From: Paracoccaceae bacterium
Lineage (GTDB): Bacteria; Pseudomonadota; Alphaproteobacteria; Rhodobacterales; Rhodobacteraceae
Reading direction: 5' to 3'
Assembly: GCA_014872875.1 (NCBI GenBank)
Contig: WKFI01000009.1
Coordinates: 1 to 36,154, forward strand
Length of the DNA stretch: 36,154 bases
The translations under genes were made by a program, and so were the position numbers. The notes under the pieces were generated by a model. The model was not told where the DNA came from and did no database searches. It saw nothing but the letters and a program-made list of their open reading frames with translations. Position 1 is the stretch's first letter, and each line of letters starts with the position of its first letter. Of this stretch, positions 6,593 to 14,463 are shown piece after piece.

Positions 6593-8206
6593 TCATCCCA
6601 ACCATTCCGCGTCCTCGCGTATGACAATCACGGTGGGCCGTTCCGCTTTCAATGCGGAAGCAAAGGCATTTCGAAACGCCTTTTCGCTGTCCGGTTGGAT
6701 CGCCTCGCAATGACAGGCCTTGGCCAATGCTACGAAATCCGGATTGATGCCTTCGACACCCACCCTGGGAATATCGCGGCTATCCATATCGTCCTGGATC
6801 TGTTTCAGCCCGCCGTTTTCCCACAAGATGATCGGCAGAGACACGCCCAGCTCGGCCGCGACCATCAGCTCCGGCATTGTGAACATGAACCCGCCATCGC
6901 CAGCCAAAACCACGACTGGTGTCTTCGGACGAGCCAGTTTGGCCCCGATCCCGTTTGGCAGCGCATTGCCCAGCGCACAATACCCTGCCGGATAGAACCA
7001 CTGCCGTGGCTTGGGCAGATCAAAGGCGAAAGCCCCGGTATAGACCAACTGGCAGGCATCACCCGAAAACACGGTCTCGGCCGGGGCAGCATCGCGCAAG
7101 ATATCCAGAAACTTGACGTGTTTTGCTTCGGATTGGGTCAAGTTCTCACGGATTTCGGCGCGAATGCGGGCCACGGCAGCCACGCTTGCGGCTTTCACTG
7201 CACGGCAATCATGATCAGCCAGATAGGCTGCCAGATCATCCATTGAAGGAGCTGCATCACCGATGATGCCCAGTGTCGCGGGGTAGAAATCGTTGATCTT
7301 GTGCGGGTCCAGATCCAGGCGGATGAGATCGCCATTGATGTCCATCCGCTCGACAAAACTGTCGGTTTCCGCAAGCTCGGTGCCCACCGCCAGCACCACA
7401 TCCGCTGTGGCAAGATAATCGCGCACCTCCTTGCGCACCGTGGAACCGCTCAGGTGCTGAGGGTGGTCGTCCGGCAGAATTCCCTTGCCAGCCGTTGATG
7501 AGATGACAACCGCGCCACTCCTCTCAACCGCCTTGGCCAATCCACCGGTCCCTTCGGCGGCACCACCTCCAATCATTATCACCGGACGCGTCGCTTCCTT
7601 GAGCATTGCGGCAGCCGTTGGCAATTTGCCCGCTGCAGGTTCCGGGCGTTCGGGCAGGCGGACAGGCTGCCAGTCCCCCTTTACGATTTCGGCCTGCACA
7701 TCCAAAGGCAGAGAGATATGCACAGGTCGCGGACGCTGGCTGGAGAAGATGGAAAAAGCCTGAGCCAGCAGCTCGGGCACGTCCGACGCGCGATACGCCG
7801 TTGCAGACAGCGCGGTCAGTGGCTCGGTCACCTTCTTCTGTTCGGTGATCTCGTGCAGAACGCCCCAGCCCTTGCCAATCGTGTGGCTGGCCGGTTCGGC
7901 CGAGATCAACAACATTGGCAGGCTGTCGGCATAACACTGCCCCAGCGCCGTGGCCGCATTGGTGACCCCCGGCCCCGAGATCACGACGGCCACTCCGACC
8001 TCCCCGGTGGCACGGGCCCAACCTTCGGCCATGAAACCAGCGCCCTGTTCGTTGCGCGCCTGCACATGGCGGATGGCGCCGGAATTGCCTCCGCCTGTCA
8101 AACCCCGGCACAGGTCCAGCGTGTGCACGCCCGGAATGCCAAATACCGTTGTTACGCCATATTGTGCCAAAAGGCGCATTGTCGCCTCACCGCATGTCAT
8201 GCTCAT
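6593..8206 (-). CDS. ThDP-dependent 2-oxo-acid decarboxylase-like enzyme (acetolactate synthase fold; AruI-like?)
   Basis: A 537-residue thiamine-diphosphate enzyme of the acetolactate synthase/benzoylformate decarboxylase superfamily. The cofactor glutamate is Glu53 in RNEQGAGFMAEG, and the ThDP/Mg motif runs from GDGG (436-439) to Asn464 in WENGG. The N-terminal FGIPGVHTLDLCRGL resembles, from memory, 5-guanidino-2-oxopentanoate decarboxylase (AruI), which makes 4-guanidinobutyraldehyde; the aldehyde dehydrogenase downstream would suit that. No AruH-type aminotransferase is present in the cluster, so the substrate stays open. The start has GGGGAGG upstream, and its ATGA overlaps the GMC gene stop. 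Confidence 0.85.
   Translation of the reverse strand: MSMTCGEATMRLLAQYGVTTVFGIPGVHTLDLCRGLTGGGNSGAIRHVQARNEQGAGFMAEGWARATGEVGVAVVISGPGVTNAATALGQCYADSLPMLLISAEPASHTIGKGWGVLHEITEQKKVTEPLTALSATAYRASDVPELLAQAFSIFSSQRPRPVHISLPLDVQAEIVKGDWQPVRLPERPEPAAGKLPTAAAMLKEATRPVIMIGGGAAEGTGGLAKAVERSGAVVISSTAGKGILPDDHPQHLSGSTVRKEVRDYLATADVVLAVGTELAETDSFVERMDINGDLIRLDLDPHKINDFYPATLGIIGDAAPSMDDLAAYLADHDCRAVKAASVAAVARIRAEIRENLTQSEAKHVKFLDILRDAAPAETVFSGDACQLVYTGAFAFDLPKPRQWFYPAGYCALGNALPNGIGAKLARPKTPVVVLAGDGGFMFTMPELMVAAELGVSLPIILWENGGLKQIQDDMDSRDIPRVGVEGINPDFVALAKACHCEAIQPDSEKAFRNAFASALKAERPTVIVIREDAEWLG
6662..6683. repeat. Near-perfect palindrome inside the ThDP-enzyme gene
   Basis: The arms AAAGGC and GCCTTT flank a central TTTCGAAA, with one A/C mismatch pair in 22 bp. 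It lies ~70 bp inside the 3' end of the gene, encoding part of EKAFRNAF. The TTTCGAAA core is shared with the palindrome at 6547-6568, so it may be a coding-tolerated copy of the same repeat type. Confidence 0.5.
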
Positions 8207-9906
8207 GCTACATCCTCCCCTGGATGATCCGTCGGATACTCTGCGGCCAGCGGAGGCCGCTGCAGAATGATATCCGCCGCCTTTTCAGCCATGGCAACAA
8301 CGGTCGCATAAAGATTTCCTGTGATCTGCGTAGGCATCGCCGAAGTGTCGCAGACCCGCAGCCCTTGAACGCCACGAACACGGAGCTCTCCGTCAAGCAC
8401 TGCACCCGTGTCGTGATCTCCGCCCATGCGCGCGGTGCAGCAGGGGTGATGACCAGTATAGGCGGTCTGGCGAATGGCGCTGACAATCTGTTGGTCGGTG
8501 CGCGCCTCTTTCCAGATGCCGAGTTCACCCGTCACGTATTGCGCAATCTGGGGCTGGGCCATCACGTCCCGCATGGCTTTGACGCCTCCAACCAGTTCAT
8601 CCAGATCACGGGGATCAGCGAAGTAATTCGGATCGATCAACGGATGTGCGGTTGGATCCGCACTGGCAAGCCGCACCGTCCCAAGCGACTTCGGTCGCTC
8701 CTGATTGATGTCGATCTGCACCCCCGGACGGGCAACTTTACGACCTCGAACCAACAGTTTGCGTCCCAGACGTTGATGCCACGGAGCCTCCTCTGCCATA
8801 CCCCCCCCAATGTTTTCATCAACCACCATCGGGGTCATGAACACCTCGAGTTCCGGCAGGCGCGGATCGTCAAAGGCGTGAAACAGCACGGTCGAGAAGA
8901 ATGCCCCGCCCCCGGGTCCTGATCCGTTCCAAAGCCAATTCGCCATCAAACCCGCCGCCTGATCCAACCGTTGATAGCGCGCGTGGCTCAGGTCCAGCCG
9001 GTCCGAGCCCCATTGCATGGACACATCCACATGATCGGCCAGATGTGATCCGACCCCCGAATGTTCCAAAAGCGGTTCAATCCCATGCGCACGCAAGTGA
9101 TCCCCCGGGCCAATGCCGGACAGCATCAACAACTGTGGTGTGGCAAAGGCGCCTTGGCACAGGATGACCTCGCGCTCTGCCCGCATCGCAACGCCGTTCA
9201 GCAGCTCCACGCCCACAGCTTGCATGCCATCAAACAGGACACGGGCCACGGCCTGACCAGTAAGAATGGTCAAATTCCGCGGTGGCGCGCTAAGATAGGA
9301 GATGGCCGAGGATTGCCGAATTCCCTGGCTAACCGTACTGTCATTGCGGGCGACACCGGTGCGTACGGGTCCGTTGAAATCCTCCAGCTCTTCGTATCCC
9401 GCGGCCACGGCAGCGGCAACAAAAGCGCGATCGAGAACGCCGTAGTTTGCAGCCGGTTCGGTCCTCAACGGGCCATCGGTGCCATGCCAAGCATCCCGCC
9501 TGTCACGCGACCCTTCGGCCCTGCGAAAATAGGGCAGCAGATCCGCATAGCCCCAGCCGGGCAACCCCATCTGACGCCAGCCATCGTAATCAGCGGGCAC
9601 TCCGCGCATATAGATCATGCCGTTGACGATCGACGACCCGCCCAGCGCCTTGCCACGCGCAAAATAGATCTGTCGCCCGTTCAGTTCTTTTTGCGGCACC
9701 GATTGGTAACCCCAATCGAGTTTCGGATTGCCGAACACAAACCCATTGCCTGCTGGCATCCGTATGAAAAGGTTCCGGCCTTTGCCCCCGGCCTCGATCA
9801 GGCAGACGGAGACAGTTGGATCTTCGGCAAGGCGCGCGGCCAGCACGCAGCCCGCGGAGCCTCCGCCCGCGATAACGTAATCATATGCCTTGGTGTCAGG
9901 TCTCAC
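8203..9906 (-). CDS. GMC-family FAD alcohol oxidoreductase (choline dehydrogenase-like)
   Basis: A 567-residue glucose-methanol-choline oxidoreductase that oxidises an alcohol to an aldehyde using FAD. The dinucleotide fold is YDYVIAGGGSAGC (GGGSAG at 14-19), followed by the family signature GKALGGSSIVNGMIYMRG. The C-terminal active site has HHPCCTARMG (catalytic His) and TGNLYATVVAMAEKAA (the Asn). The start is GTG, overlapping the upstream stop as GTGA, with AAGG upstream. In clusters like this a GMC enzyme usually feeds an aldehyde to an adjacent ALDH. No betI or transporter is near, so genuine choline oxidation (BetA) is less likely than a dedicated alcohol substrate. Confidence 0.9.
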   Translation of the reverse strand: MRPDTKAYDYVIAGGGSAGCVLAARLAEDPTVSVCLIEAGGKGRNLFIRMPAGNGFVFGNPKLDWGYQSVPQKELNGRQIYFARGKALGGSSIVNGMIYMRGVPADYDGWRQMGLPGWGYADLLPYFRRAEGSRDRRDAWHGTDGPLRTEPAANYGVLDRAFVAAAVAAGYEELEDFNGPVRTGVARNDSTVSQGIRQSSAISYLSAPPRNLTILTGQAVARVLFDGMQAVGVELLNGVAMRAEREVILCQGAFATPQLLMLSGIGPGDHLRAHGIEPLLEHSGVGSHLADHVDVSMQWGSDRLDLSHARYQRLDQAAGLMANWLWNGSGPGGGAFFSTVLFHAFDDPRLPELEVFMTPMVVDENIGGGMAEEAPWHQRLGRKLLVRGRKVARPGVQIDINQERPKSLGTVRLASADPTAHPLIDPNYFADPRDLDELVGGVKAMRDVMAQPQIAQYVTGELGIWKEARTDQQIVSAIRQTAYTGHHPCCTARMGGDHDTGAVLDGELRVRGVQGLRVCDTSAMPTQITGNLYATVVAMAEKAADIILQRPPLAAEYPTDHPGEDVA

Positions 9907-10994
9907 GCTGCCAGCACCTTCAGCACTGCTCCAGTGACATCTCTGGTCGAAGCTGTTCCACCAATGTCCGGTGTACCTATCCCGGCCGCCAGTACGCGTT
10001 CCACGGCGGCTTCGATCCGGGCGTCCAGATCCGCTCGGCCCAAGGAAAACCGAAACATCATGCCAACGCTCAGGATCATGCCAATTGGGTTCGCTATCCC
10101 CTGCCCGGCAATATCGGGCGCGCTTCCATGGACCGGCTCATAGATACCCTTGCAGACCCGCCCCGGATCGGGAACGTCACACAGGCAGGCCGAAGGCAGC
10201 ATCCCCAATCCACCGGAGACTATGGCGGCCAGATCAGACAGGAAATCGCCGATCAGATTGCAGCCCACGACCACATCGAATGCCAACGGATCACGAGCGA
10301 TCTGATAGGCACAATTGTCGGCGTACATGTTTGACAGAGTAAGGTCCGGGTAATCCTCGGCCACTTCGACGGCAACTTGGCGCCACAACTTGTAGCTTTC
10401 CATCACGTTGGCCTTGTCGGCTGACACGATCCGACCCGAACGCTGTCCCGCCAGCGCGAAACCGGCCCTCATGATGCGCGCAATTTCTCCTTCATCATAG
10501 GCAGCAGTGTCATATGCGTAGCGCAGACCGTTTCGTTCCGTTTGTCCGCGTGGCTTTGCAAACATGACGCCGCCGCACATTTCGCGCAGAACCAGGATAT
10601 CCGCACCATCGGCCACACCGGGACGAAATGGGGTACGGTCCGCCAGAGGCGCCCAGAACCGCGCGGGACGCAGGCCGACAAAGCTGTCGAGCTCATACCG
10701 CAGGCGCATCAAGCCATCCTGCATTTCCGGCCCGCCCGGCACGCGGATAACATCCCATTTCGGACCTCCCACTGCGCCGACCAGAACGGCATCAGCCGCC
10801 TTGGCCCGTGCCAGGGTATCATCCGCGCAAAAGGTTCCGTGGGTATCCCACGCTGCACCGTGCAACAGGCCTTCTTGAATGGTCAGGCGAAGACCCTCTG
10901 CCGCAGCCACAGCTTCCGCGACAGTCAACCCGGCGTTCAGAACCTCGGGACCGATACCGTCTCCGCCAAGCGCCAGTATGGTTGCTTCTGTCAT
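9903..10994 (-). CDS. Isopropylmalate/isocitrate dehydrogenase-family beta-decarboxylating dehydrogenase (LeuB-like or tartrate/D-malate type)
   Basis: A 363-residue metal- and NAD-dependent 3-hydroxyacid dehydrogenase. Landmarks are GGDGIGPEV, LRYELDSFVGLRPAR (substrate loop in the LeuB position), SADKANVMESYKLWR, GCNLIGDFLSDLAA (metal aspartates) and EPVHGSAPDIAGQGIANP (cofactor loop). It sits first in a catabolic operon with no leuC, leuD or leuA nearby, so it may be a paralogue acting on a malate- or tartrate-like acid rather than the leucine-pathway enzyme. Motifs alone cannot decide. It is divergent from the LysR gene with a 107-bp shared promoter region. Confidence 0.85.
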   Translation of the reverse strand: MTEATILALGGDGIGPEVLNAGLTVAEAVAAAEGLRLTIQEGLLHGAAWDTHGTFCADDTLARAKAADAVLVGAVGGPKWDVIRVPGGPEMQDGLMRLRYELDSFVGLRPARFWAPLADRTPFRPGVADGADILVLREMCGGVMFAKPRGQTERNGLRYAYDTAAYDEGEIARIMRAGFALAGQRSGRIVSADKANVMESYKLWRQVAVEVAEDYPDLTLSNMYADNCAYQIARDPLAFDVVVGCNLIGDFLSDLAAIVSGGLGMLPSACLCDVPDPGRVCKGIYEPVHGSAPDIAGQGIANPIGMILSVGMMFRFSLGRADLDARIEAAVERVLAAGIGTPDIGGTASTRDVTGAVLKVLAA

Positions 10995-11079
10995 CCGTTG
11001 CCATCCCGCAAAAACTCCTGTTGGAACCGTACCCCCCTTGCCTTGGCCAAAAAACGCGGAAAGGATGAATAATCATCAT

Positions 11080-11094
11080 TCATTCAAGGAATGA
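11080..11094. promoter_or_regulatory. Candidate LysR operator in the divergent promoter region
   Basis: The arms TCATTC (11080-11085) and GAATGA (11089-11094) flank a 3-bp spacer, in an AT-rich patch with further ATCAT/ATGAT half sites (11072-11095). It lies just upstream of the LysR start and about 90 bp before the divergent operon. This is the usual location for LysR autoregulatory binding, but the exact site is inferred. Confidence 0.4.
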
Positions 11095-11101
11095 TTTTGG
11101 A

Positions 11102-11983
11102 ATGAAAAACCTGCCTCCATTGACCCAGTTTCAGGCCTTCGAGGCCGCGGCACGGCATCTGAGCTTTTCCCGCTCGGCCGGGGAGTTGAACGTTCAGCAA
11201 CCAGCCATCTCGCGTCAGGTGGGTGCGTTGGAGGCGGCCTTGGGGGTTAAGCTGTTCTTGCGCACCAAACCCAAACTCACCTTGACGCCTGAGGGTGAGA
11301 GCCTTTTTGCCGCCGTTTCCTCAGGGTTGGAGGCCATTCGCAACGGGGCACAATCCGTTCAGAACGCACGGCGTGAGAATGTTATCGTGGTGAACGCTGC
11401 CATCGGGTTCACCTCGCTTTTTCTCCTACCTCGAATGGCCGAGTTTCAGGCCCGCTTCCCGGACTTGCGCCTTGAAGTTGTGACCCGTGATCAGAACCCC
11501 GATTACGACCCAACCCAAAGCGACGTAGTCGTCGTGTTCGGCGAAACCGGTCCGTCCGGCATGGCCGCCTCCAAGATGATCTTCAACGAAGAGCTGATCC
11601 CGGTCTGCGCGCCCGGCTATCTGAGTAATGACAGACCCATGTCTCTGGACGCGTTGACGACACAACGCCTCTTGCACATGTCCAGTCCGGATCATGGCGA
11701 CGACTGGGGACGATACTTTGATGGCACCGGATGCACGGCGCCCGAACCTCGGTCGCTGGATCGGATCCTCAGTTACATGGTGTATCTGCGGGCAATCCAG
11801 ACCGGGAATGGCATAGGTTTGGGTTGGGGGCGCCTGATAGACGATCTGCTGGCAACCGGATCGCTGGTGCCCGCCTGCACCAGACGGCTGCGTACTCGCC
11901 GTGGATACATCTGTTGTATTACGCAAAGGGCGGCCGGATCTCCCGCCGCCCAAGCGTTTCAGGACTGGATCACGTCAGTCTAG
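11102..11983 (+). CDS. LysR-type transcriptional regulator (GcvA-like)
   Basis: A 293-residue LysR regulator. The N-terminal winged helix-turn-helix covers FQAFEAAARHLSFSRSAGELNVQQPAISRQVGALE (broadly residues 10-44), followed by the effector-binding domain with FTSLFLLPRMAEFQARFPDLRLEV. Length is normal. AAGGA lies 11 bp before the ATG. Its divergent placement suggests it controls the seven-gene cluster at 939-10994 in response to a substrate or intermediate; that link is inference from arrangement. Confidence 0.92.
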   Translation: MKNLPPLTQFQAFEAAARHLSFSRSAGELNVQQPAISRQVGALEAALGVKLFLRTKPKLTLTPEGESLFAAVSSGLEAIRNGAQSVQNARRENVIVVNAAIGFTSLFLLPRMAEFQARFPDLRLEVVTRDQNPDYDPTQSDVVVVFGETGPSGMAASKMIFNEELIPVCAPGYLSNDRPMSLDALTTQRLLHMSSPDHGDDWGRYFDGTGCTAPEPRSLDRILSYMVYLRAIQTGNGIGLGWGRLIDDLLATGSLVPACTRRLRTRRGYICCITQRAAGSPAAQAFQDWITSV

Positions 11984-12004
11984 GAACGACGTGCAGCTGA
12001 CGGC

Positions 12005-13120
12005 TCAGCAGTCCGCGATGGCGCTAGCCAGTTGCTCCAGAACACCAACATACAGGTTAGGCCCCAGCTCAAGACCAACCCCCAGCGGATCGAGCTCAGC
12101 AACGCCGGCGTCGGTGCCTTCCAAAACCGTGCGTACCAAGCCTGCATTGTATTGCGGTTCCGAGAAGACGCAGGCGACGTTGTTGCTCTGTACTGCTTCG
12201 CGGATCTCGGCAATTCGGGCTGGGCTCGGGTCAGACGCGTCACCCAGCGAGATTGCCCCCACAACAGACACATCGAAACGCTGATCAAAATACTGGTAGG
12301 CATCGTGGAAAACGACAAAGCCTTTGCCCTGGGCATTGCTCAATTGCGCAGTGATCGCGGCTTCGGCAGCTTCCAGCTCCGCCTTACCTGCGGCAGCGTT
12401 GGACTTGTAGGTTTCTGCGTTTTCCGGATCCAGTTCAGCCAGTTCCATCGCGATGGCATCCAACCAAACAGAAGCGTTGCGCGGGTCGAGCCAAGCATGA
12501 GGGTCCACACCGGAATGGTCATGCCCGTGGTCGTCATGGCCAGCGTGATCGTCATGGCCCGCGTGATCGTCATGTTCGTCTTCGTGGTCATCATGCTCGG
12601 CGTGGCCGTCATGCTCGGCGTGGTCATCGTGACCACCGTCATGGTCATCGTGACCTTCGGCATGATCGTCGTGATCCTTTTCGTGATCATCATGCTCATC
12701 GGCATGATCATCGTGATCCTCGTGCTCTCCGTCGTGGTCGTCATGGTGATCATGCGCCTCGCCGGCGAACACGACAGTCTCGCGGAAGTCCCAGGTCGTG
12801 ATGCCTTCAACGTCGAGAAGCTCGATCTTGGCCGCATCAACGGCCAGCTGTTCCAGCGATTTTGCCAACCACGGGGTCAGCGCTTCACCAGTCCAGACAA
12901 CCAGATCCGCACGATCCAGCGCGGCTGCCTCGGACGGGCGCATCGCATACCCGTGCGGGGACGCCCCGGGCTTCATCACGATTTCGGGCGTGCCAACCCC
13001 TTGCATGACGCGGGCAACCAACGAATGCACAGGTGGAATATCAGTCGCCACACTGGGCACATCGGCAAAGGCGGGGGTTGCAAACAGCAGCGCAAGTGCG
13101 GTCAGAGCTTTCGAGGTCAC
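12005..13120 (-). CDS. znuA: Zinc ABC transporter substrate-binding protein ZnuA
   Basis: A 371-residue periplasmic zinc-binding protein of the cluster A-I family. A signal peptide is visible (TSKALTALALLFATPAFA, cleavage after AFA). Zinc ligands expected for the family appear as the His in IPPVHSLVARVM, the His in GASPHGYAMRPS, and later DPHAWLDPRNA and VFHDAYQYF. Between lobes lies an exceptional His/Asp-rich loop. The start is taken as GTG at 13120, with a plausible signal peptide; a TTG three codons upstream is an alternative. A longer frame running back into zur is not credible. It is divergent from zur and probably Zur-repressed. Confidence 0.92.
   Translation of the reverse strand: MTSKALTALALLFATPAFADVPSVATDIPPVHSLVARVMQGVGTPEIVMKPGASPHGYAMRPSEAAALDRADLVVWTGEALTPWLAKSLEQLAVDAAKIELLDVEGITTWDFRETVVFAGEAHDHHDDHDGEHEDHDDHADEHDDHEKDHDDHAEGHDDHDGGHDDHAEHDGHAEHDDHEDEHDDHAGHDDHAGHDDHGHDHSGVDPHAWLDPRNASVWLDAIAMELAELDPENAETYKSNAAAGKAELEAAEAAITAQLSNAQGKGFVVFHDAYQYFDQRFDVSVVGAISLGDASDPSPARIAEIREAVQSNNVACVFSEPQYNAGLVRTVLEGTDAGVAELDPLGVGLELGPNLYVGVLEQLASAIADC
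12515..12754 (-). repeat. His/Asp-rich low-complexity segment of ZnuA
   Basis: These 80 codons contain 27 histidines, mostly in the pattern H-D-D-H with Ala, Gly or Glu spacers. At DNA level it is a degenerate repeat of GAT/GAC-CAT/CAC codons. ZnuA loops of this type trap zinc; this one is long. On the opposite strand the same DNA encodes a false Val/Met/Ile-rich frame. Confidence 0.9.
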
Positions 13121-13139
13121 GTGTTTTTCCAACCTGTGT

Positions 13140-13153
13140 AATTGTATAACATT
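13140..13153. promoter_or_regulatory. Zur-box-like site, znuA side
   Basis: AATTGTATAACATT is close to the alphaproteobacterial Zur palindrome core (TATAACATT half), 20 bp upstream of the znuA start. The match was judged by eye against the consensus I remember. Confidence 0.5.
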
Positions 13154-13169
13154 CGCGCGGTTGATAAAC

Positions 13170-13184
13170 GTGATAATATTACAT
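13170..13184. promoter_or_regulatory. Zur-box-like site, zur side
   Basis: GTGATAATATTACAT is a near-palindrome (TGATAATATTACA read either way differs at few bases) and resembles the Zur consensus. It lies 45 bp upstream of the zur start. With the site at 13140-13153 it would give each divergent promoter one box. Confidence 0.5.
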
Positions 13185-13228
13185 ATCAAGCCCGGAATTT
13201 CCGGCCCAAACCTGAAGCGAGGCTCCCC

Positions 13229-13711
13229 ATGCACCCGATTGGCTTCGAACAGCATGATCACGCGCTCTGCATCGCCGAGAGCATCGAAGCCGTGGCCGAA
13301 CACTGTCGGCGCGAGGGGCTGCAGCTTACTCCTGTGCGGCGTCGCGTTCTGGAGATTTTGCTGCAAAAACACAGTGCAATGGGCGCCTACGAGGTATTGG
13401 ATCAGTTGCGGGAAGAGGGGCTGGGATCACAGCCTCCAGTGGCCTACCGGGCGCTGAACTTTCTGGTCAGCCACGGGTTTGCCCACAAGATCGAGCGGCT
13501 CAATGCATTTACTGCCTGCACGCATCCGGGCCAAGATCACACTCCCGCCTTCCTGATTTGCCGTAGCTGCGATTCCGTTGCCGAAGCCAAAGCAGATCCC
13601 GGCAAGGACCAATTGGCCAAATCGGCAGCAGCCATGGGCTTCCAGGTGGAACGGGTCGTTGTCGAGGCAGAAGGGATTTGCCCGAACTGTCTGGAAAAGG
13701 GCGCCAAATGA
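13229..13711 (+). CDS. zur: Zinc uptake regulator Zur (Fur family)
   Basis: A 160-residue Fur-family repressor. The winged helix (LTPVRRRVLEILLQKHSAMGAYEVLDQL, broadly residues 33-60) precedes the dimerisation and metal domain. Structural zinc cysteines are Cys111/Cys114 (CRSC) and Cys151/Cys154 (CPNC), and HPGQDH lies just before. The ATG at 13229 has GCGAGG upstream; an in-frame upstream extension overlaps the promoter boxes and is unlikely. Position next to znuA and znuCB identifies it as Zur rather than Fur. Its stop overlaps the znuC start. Confidence 0.9.
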   Translation: MHPIGFEQHDHALCIAESIEAVAEHCRREGLQLTPVRRRVLEILLQKHSAMGAYEVLDQLREEGLGSQPPVAYRALNFLVSHGFAHKIERLNAFTACTHPGQDHTPAFLICRSCDSVAEAKADPGKDQLAKSAAAMGFQVERVVVEAEGICPNCLEKGAK

Positions 13712-14463
13712 ACCTGGTCCACATAGAAAACCTTACAGTTCGCCACGGCGGTCTTACTGCGTTGCACGGCGTGAACCTGGACCTCCGAGCGGGTGAAATC
13801 GTGACCGTCGTGGGCCCGAACGGATCGGGGAAATCGACGCTTCTGAAGTCGATCATCGGCGCGTTGAAACCAACCAGCGGCAAGGTCAACCGCAAACCCG
13901 GGCTGCGAATTGGCTATGTTCCACAAAAGCTGCATATCGATCCGACCCTGCCTCTGACCGTTCGGCGGTTTCTGTCGCTGCCGAAACGCGTGTCTAACTC
14001 ACAGGCGGCCGAGGCTTTGGAGCAGGCCGGTGCGGGACATCTGGACAAACAGCAAATGAACTCCTTGTCAGGTGGCCAGTTCCAGCGGGTTCTTCTTGCC
14101 CGGGCGCTGCTGTGCAAACCGGAACTCCTGATCCTGGACGAGGCGACCCAAGGCCTGGACCAACCAGGGTCGGCGGCGTTTTATCAACAGATCGAAGACG
14201 TGCGGCGCAACCTGGGCTGTGGTGTCTTGATGGTCAGCCATGAACTGCATGTGGTCATGGCTGCTTCTGACCGCGTAATTTGCATGAACGGCCACATCTG
14301 CTGCGAAGGCGAACCCGAACACGTTGCCACGGCGCCGGAATACCGGGCCTTGTTTGGAACCGGAACACAAGGCGCACTGGCCTTGTATCGCCACGAACAC
14401 AATCACTCTCATGATCAGGGCTGCGATCATGACAACCACCTCAGGGATGCGGCTGCAGAATGA
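13708..14463 (+). CDS. znuC: Zinc ABC transporter ATP-binding protein ZnuC
   Basis: A 251-residue ABC ATPase for zinc import. Walker A is GPNGSGKST, the signature LSGGQFQRVLLARAL, Walker B LLILDEAT, and the switch His is in MVSHELH. The tail is His-rich (HEHNHSHDQGCDHDNH), a common ZnuC feature and a possible metal sensor. The ATG at 13708 overlaps the zur stop as ATGA and has AAGG upstream; an in-frame TTG ten codons earlier is rejected. ATGA coupling to znuB follows. Confidence 0.95.
   Translation: MNLVHIENLTVRHGGLTALHGVNLDLRAGEIVTVVGPNGSGKSTLLKSIIGALKPTSGKVNRKPGLRIGYVPQKLHIDPTLPLTVRRFLSLPKRVSNSQAAEALEQAGAGHLDKQQMNSLSGGQFQRVLLARALLCKPELLILDEATQGLDQPGSAAFYQQIEDVRRNLGCGVLMVSHELHVVMAASDRVICMNGHICCEGEPEHVATAPEYRALFGTGTQGALALYRHEHNHSHDQGCDHDNHLRDAAAE

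Noticed and set aside
12032-13141. Long plus-strand frame rich in Val, Met and Ile opposite znuA, looking like a membrane protein
   Set aside because: It is the complement of His/Asp codons (GAT, CAT) in ZnuA, an artefact of low-complexity DNA.
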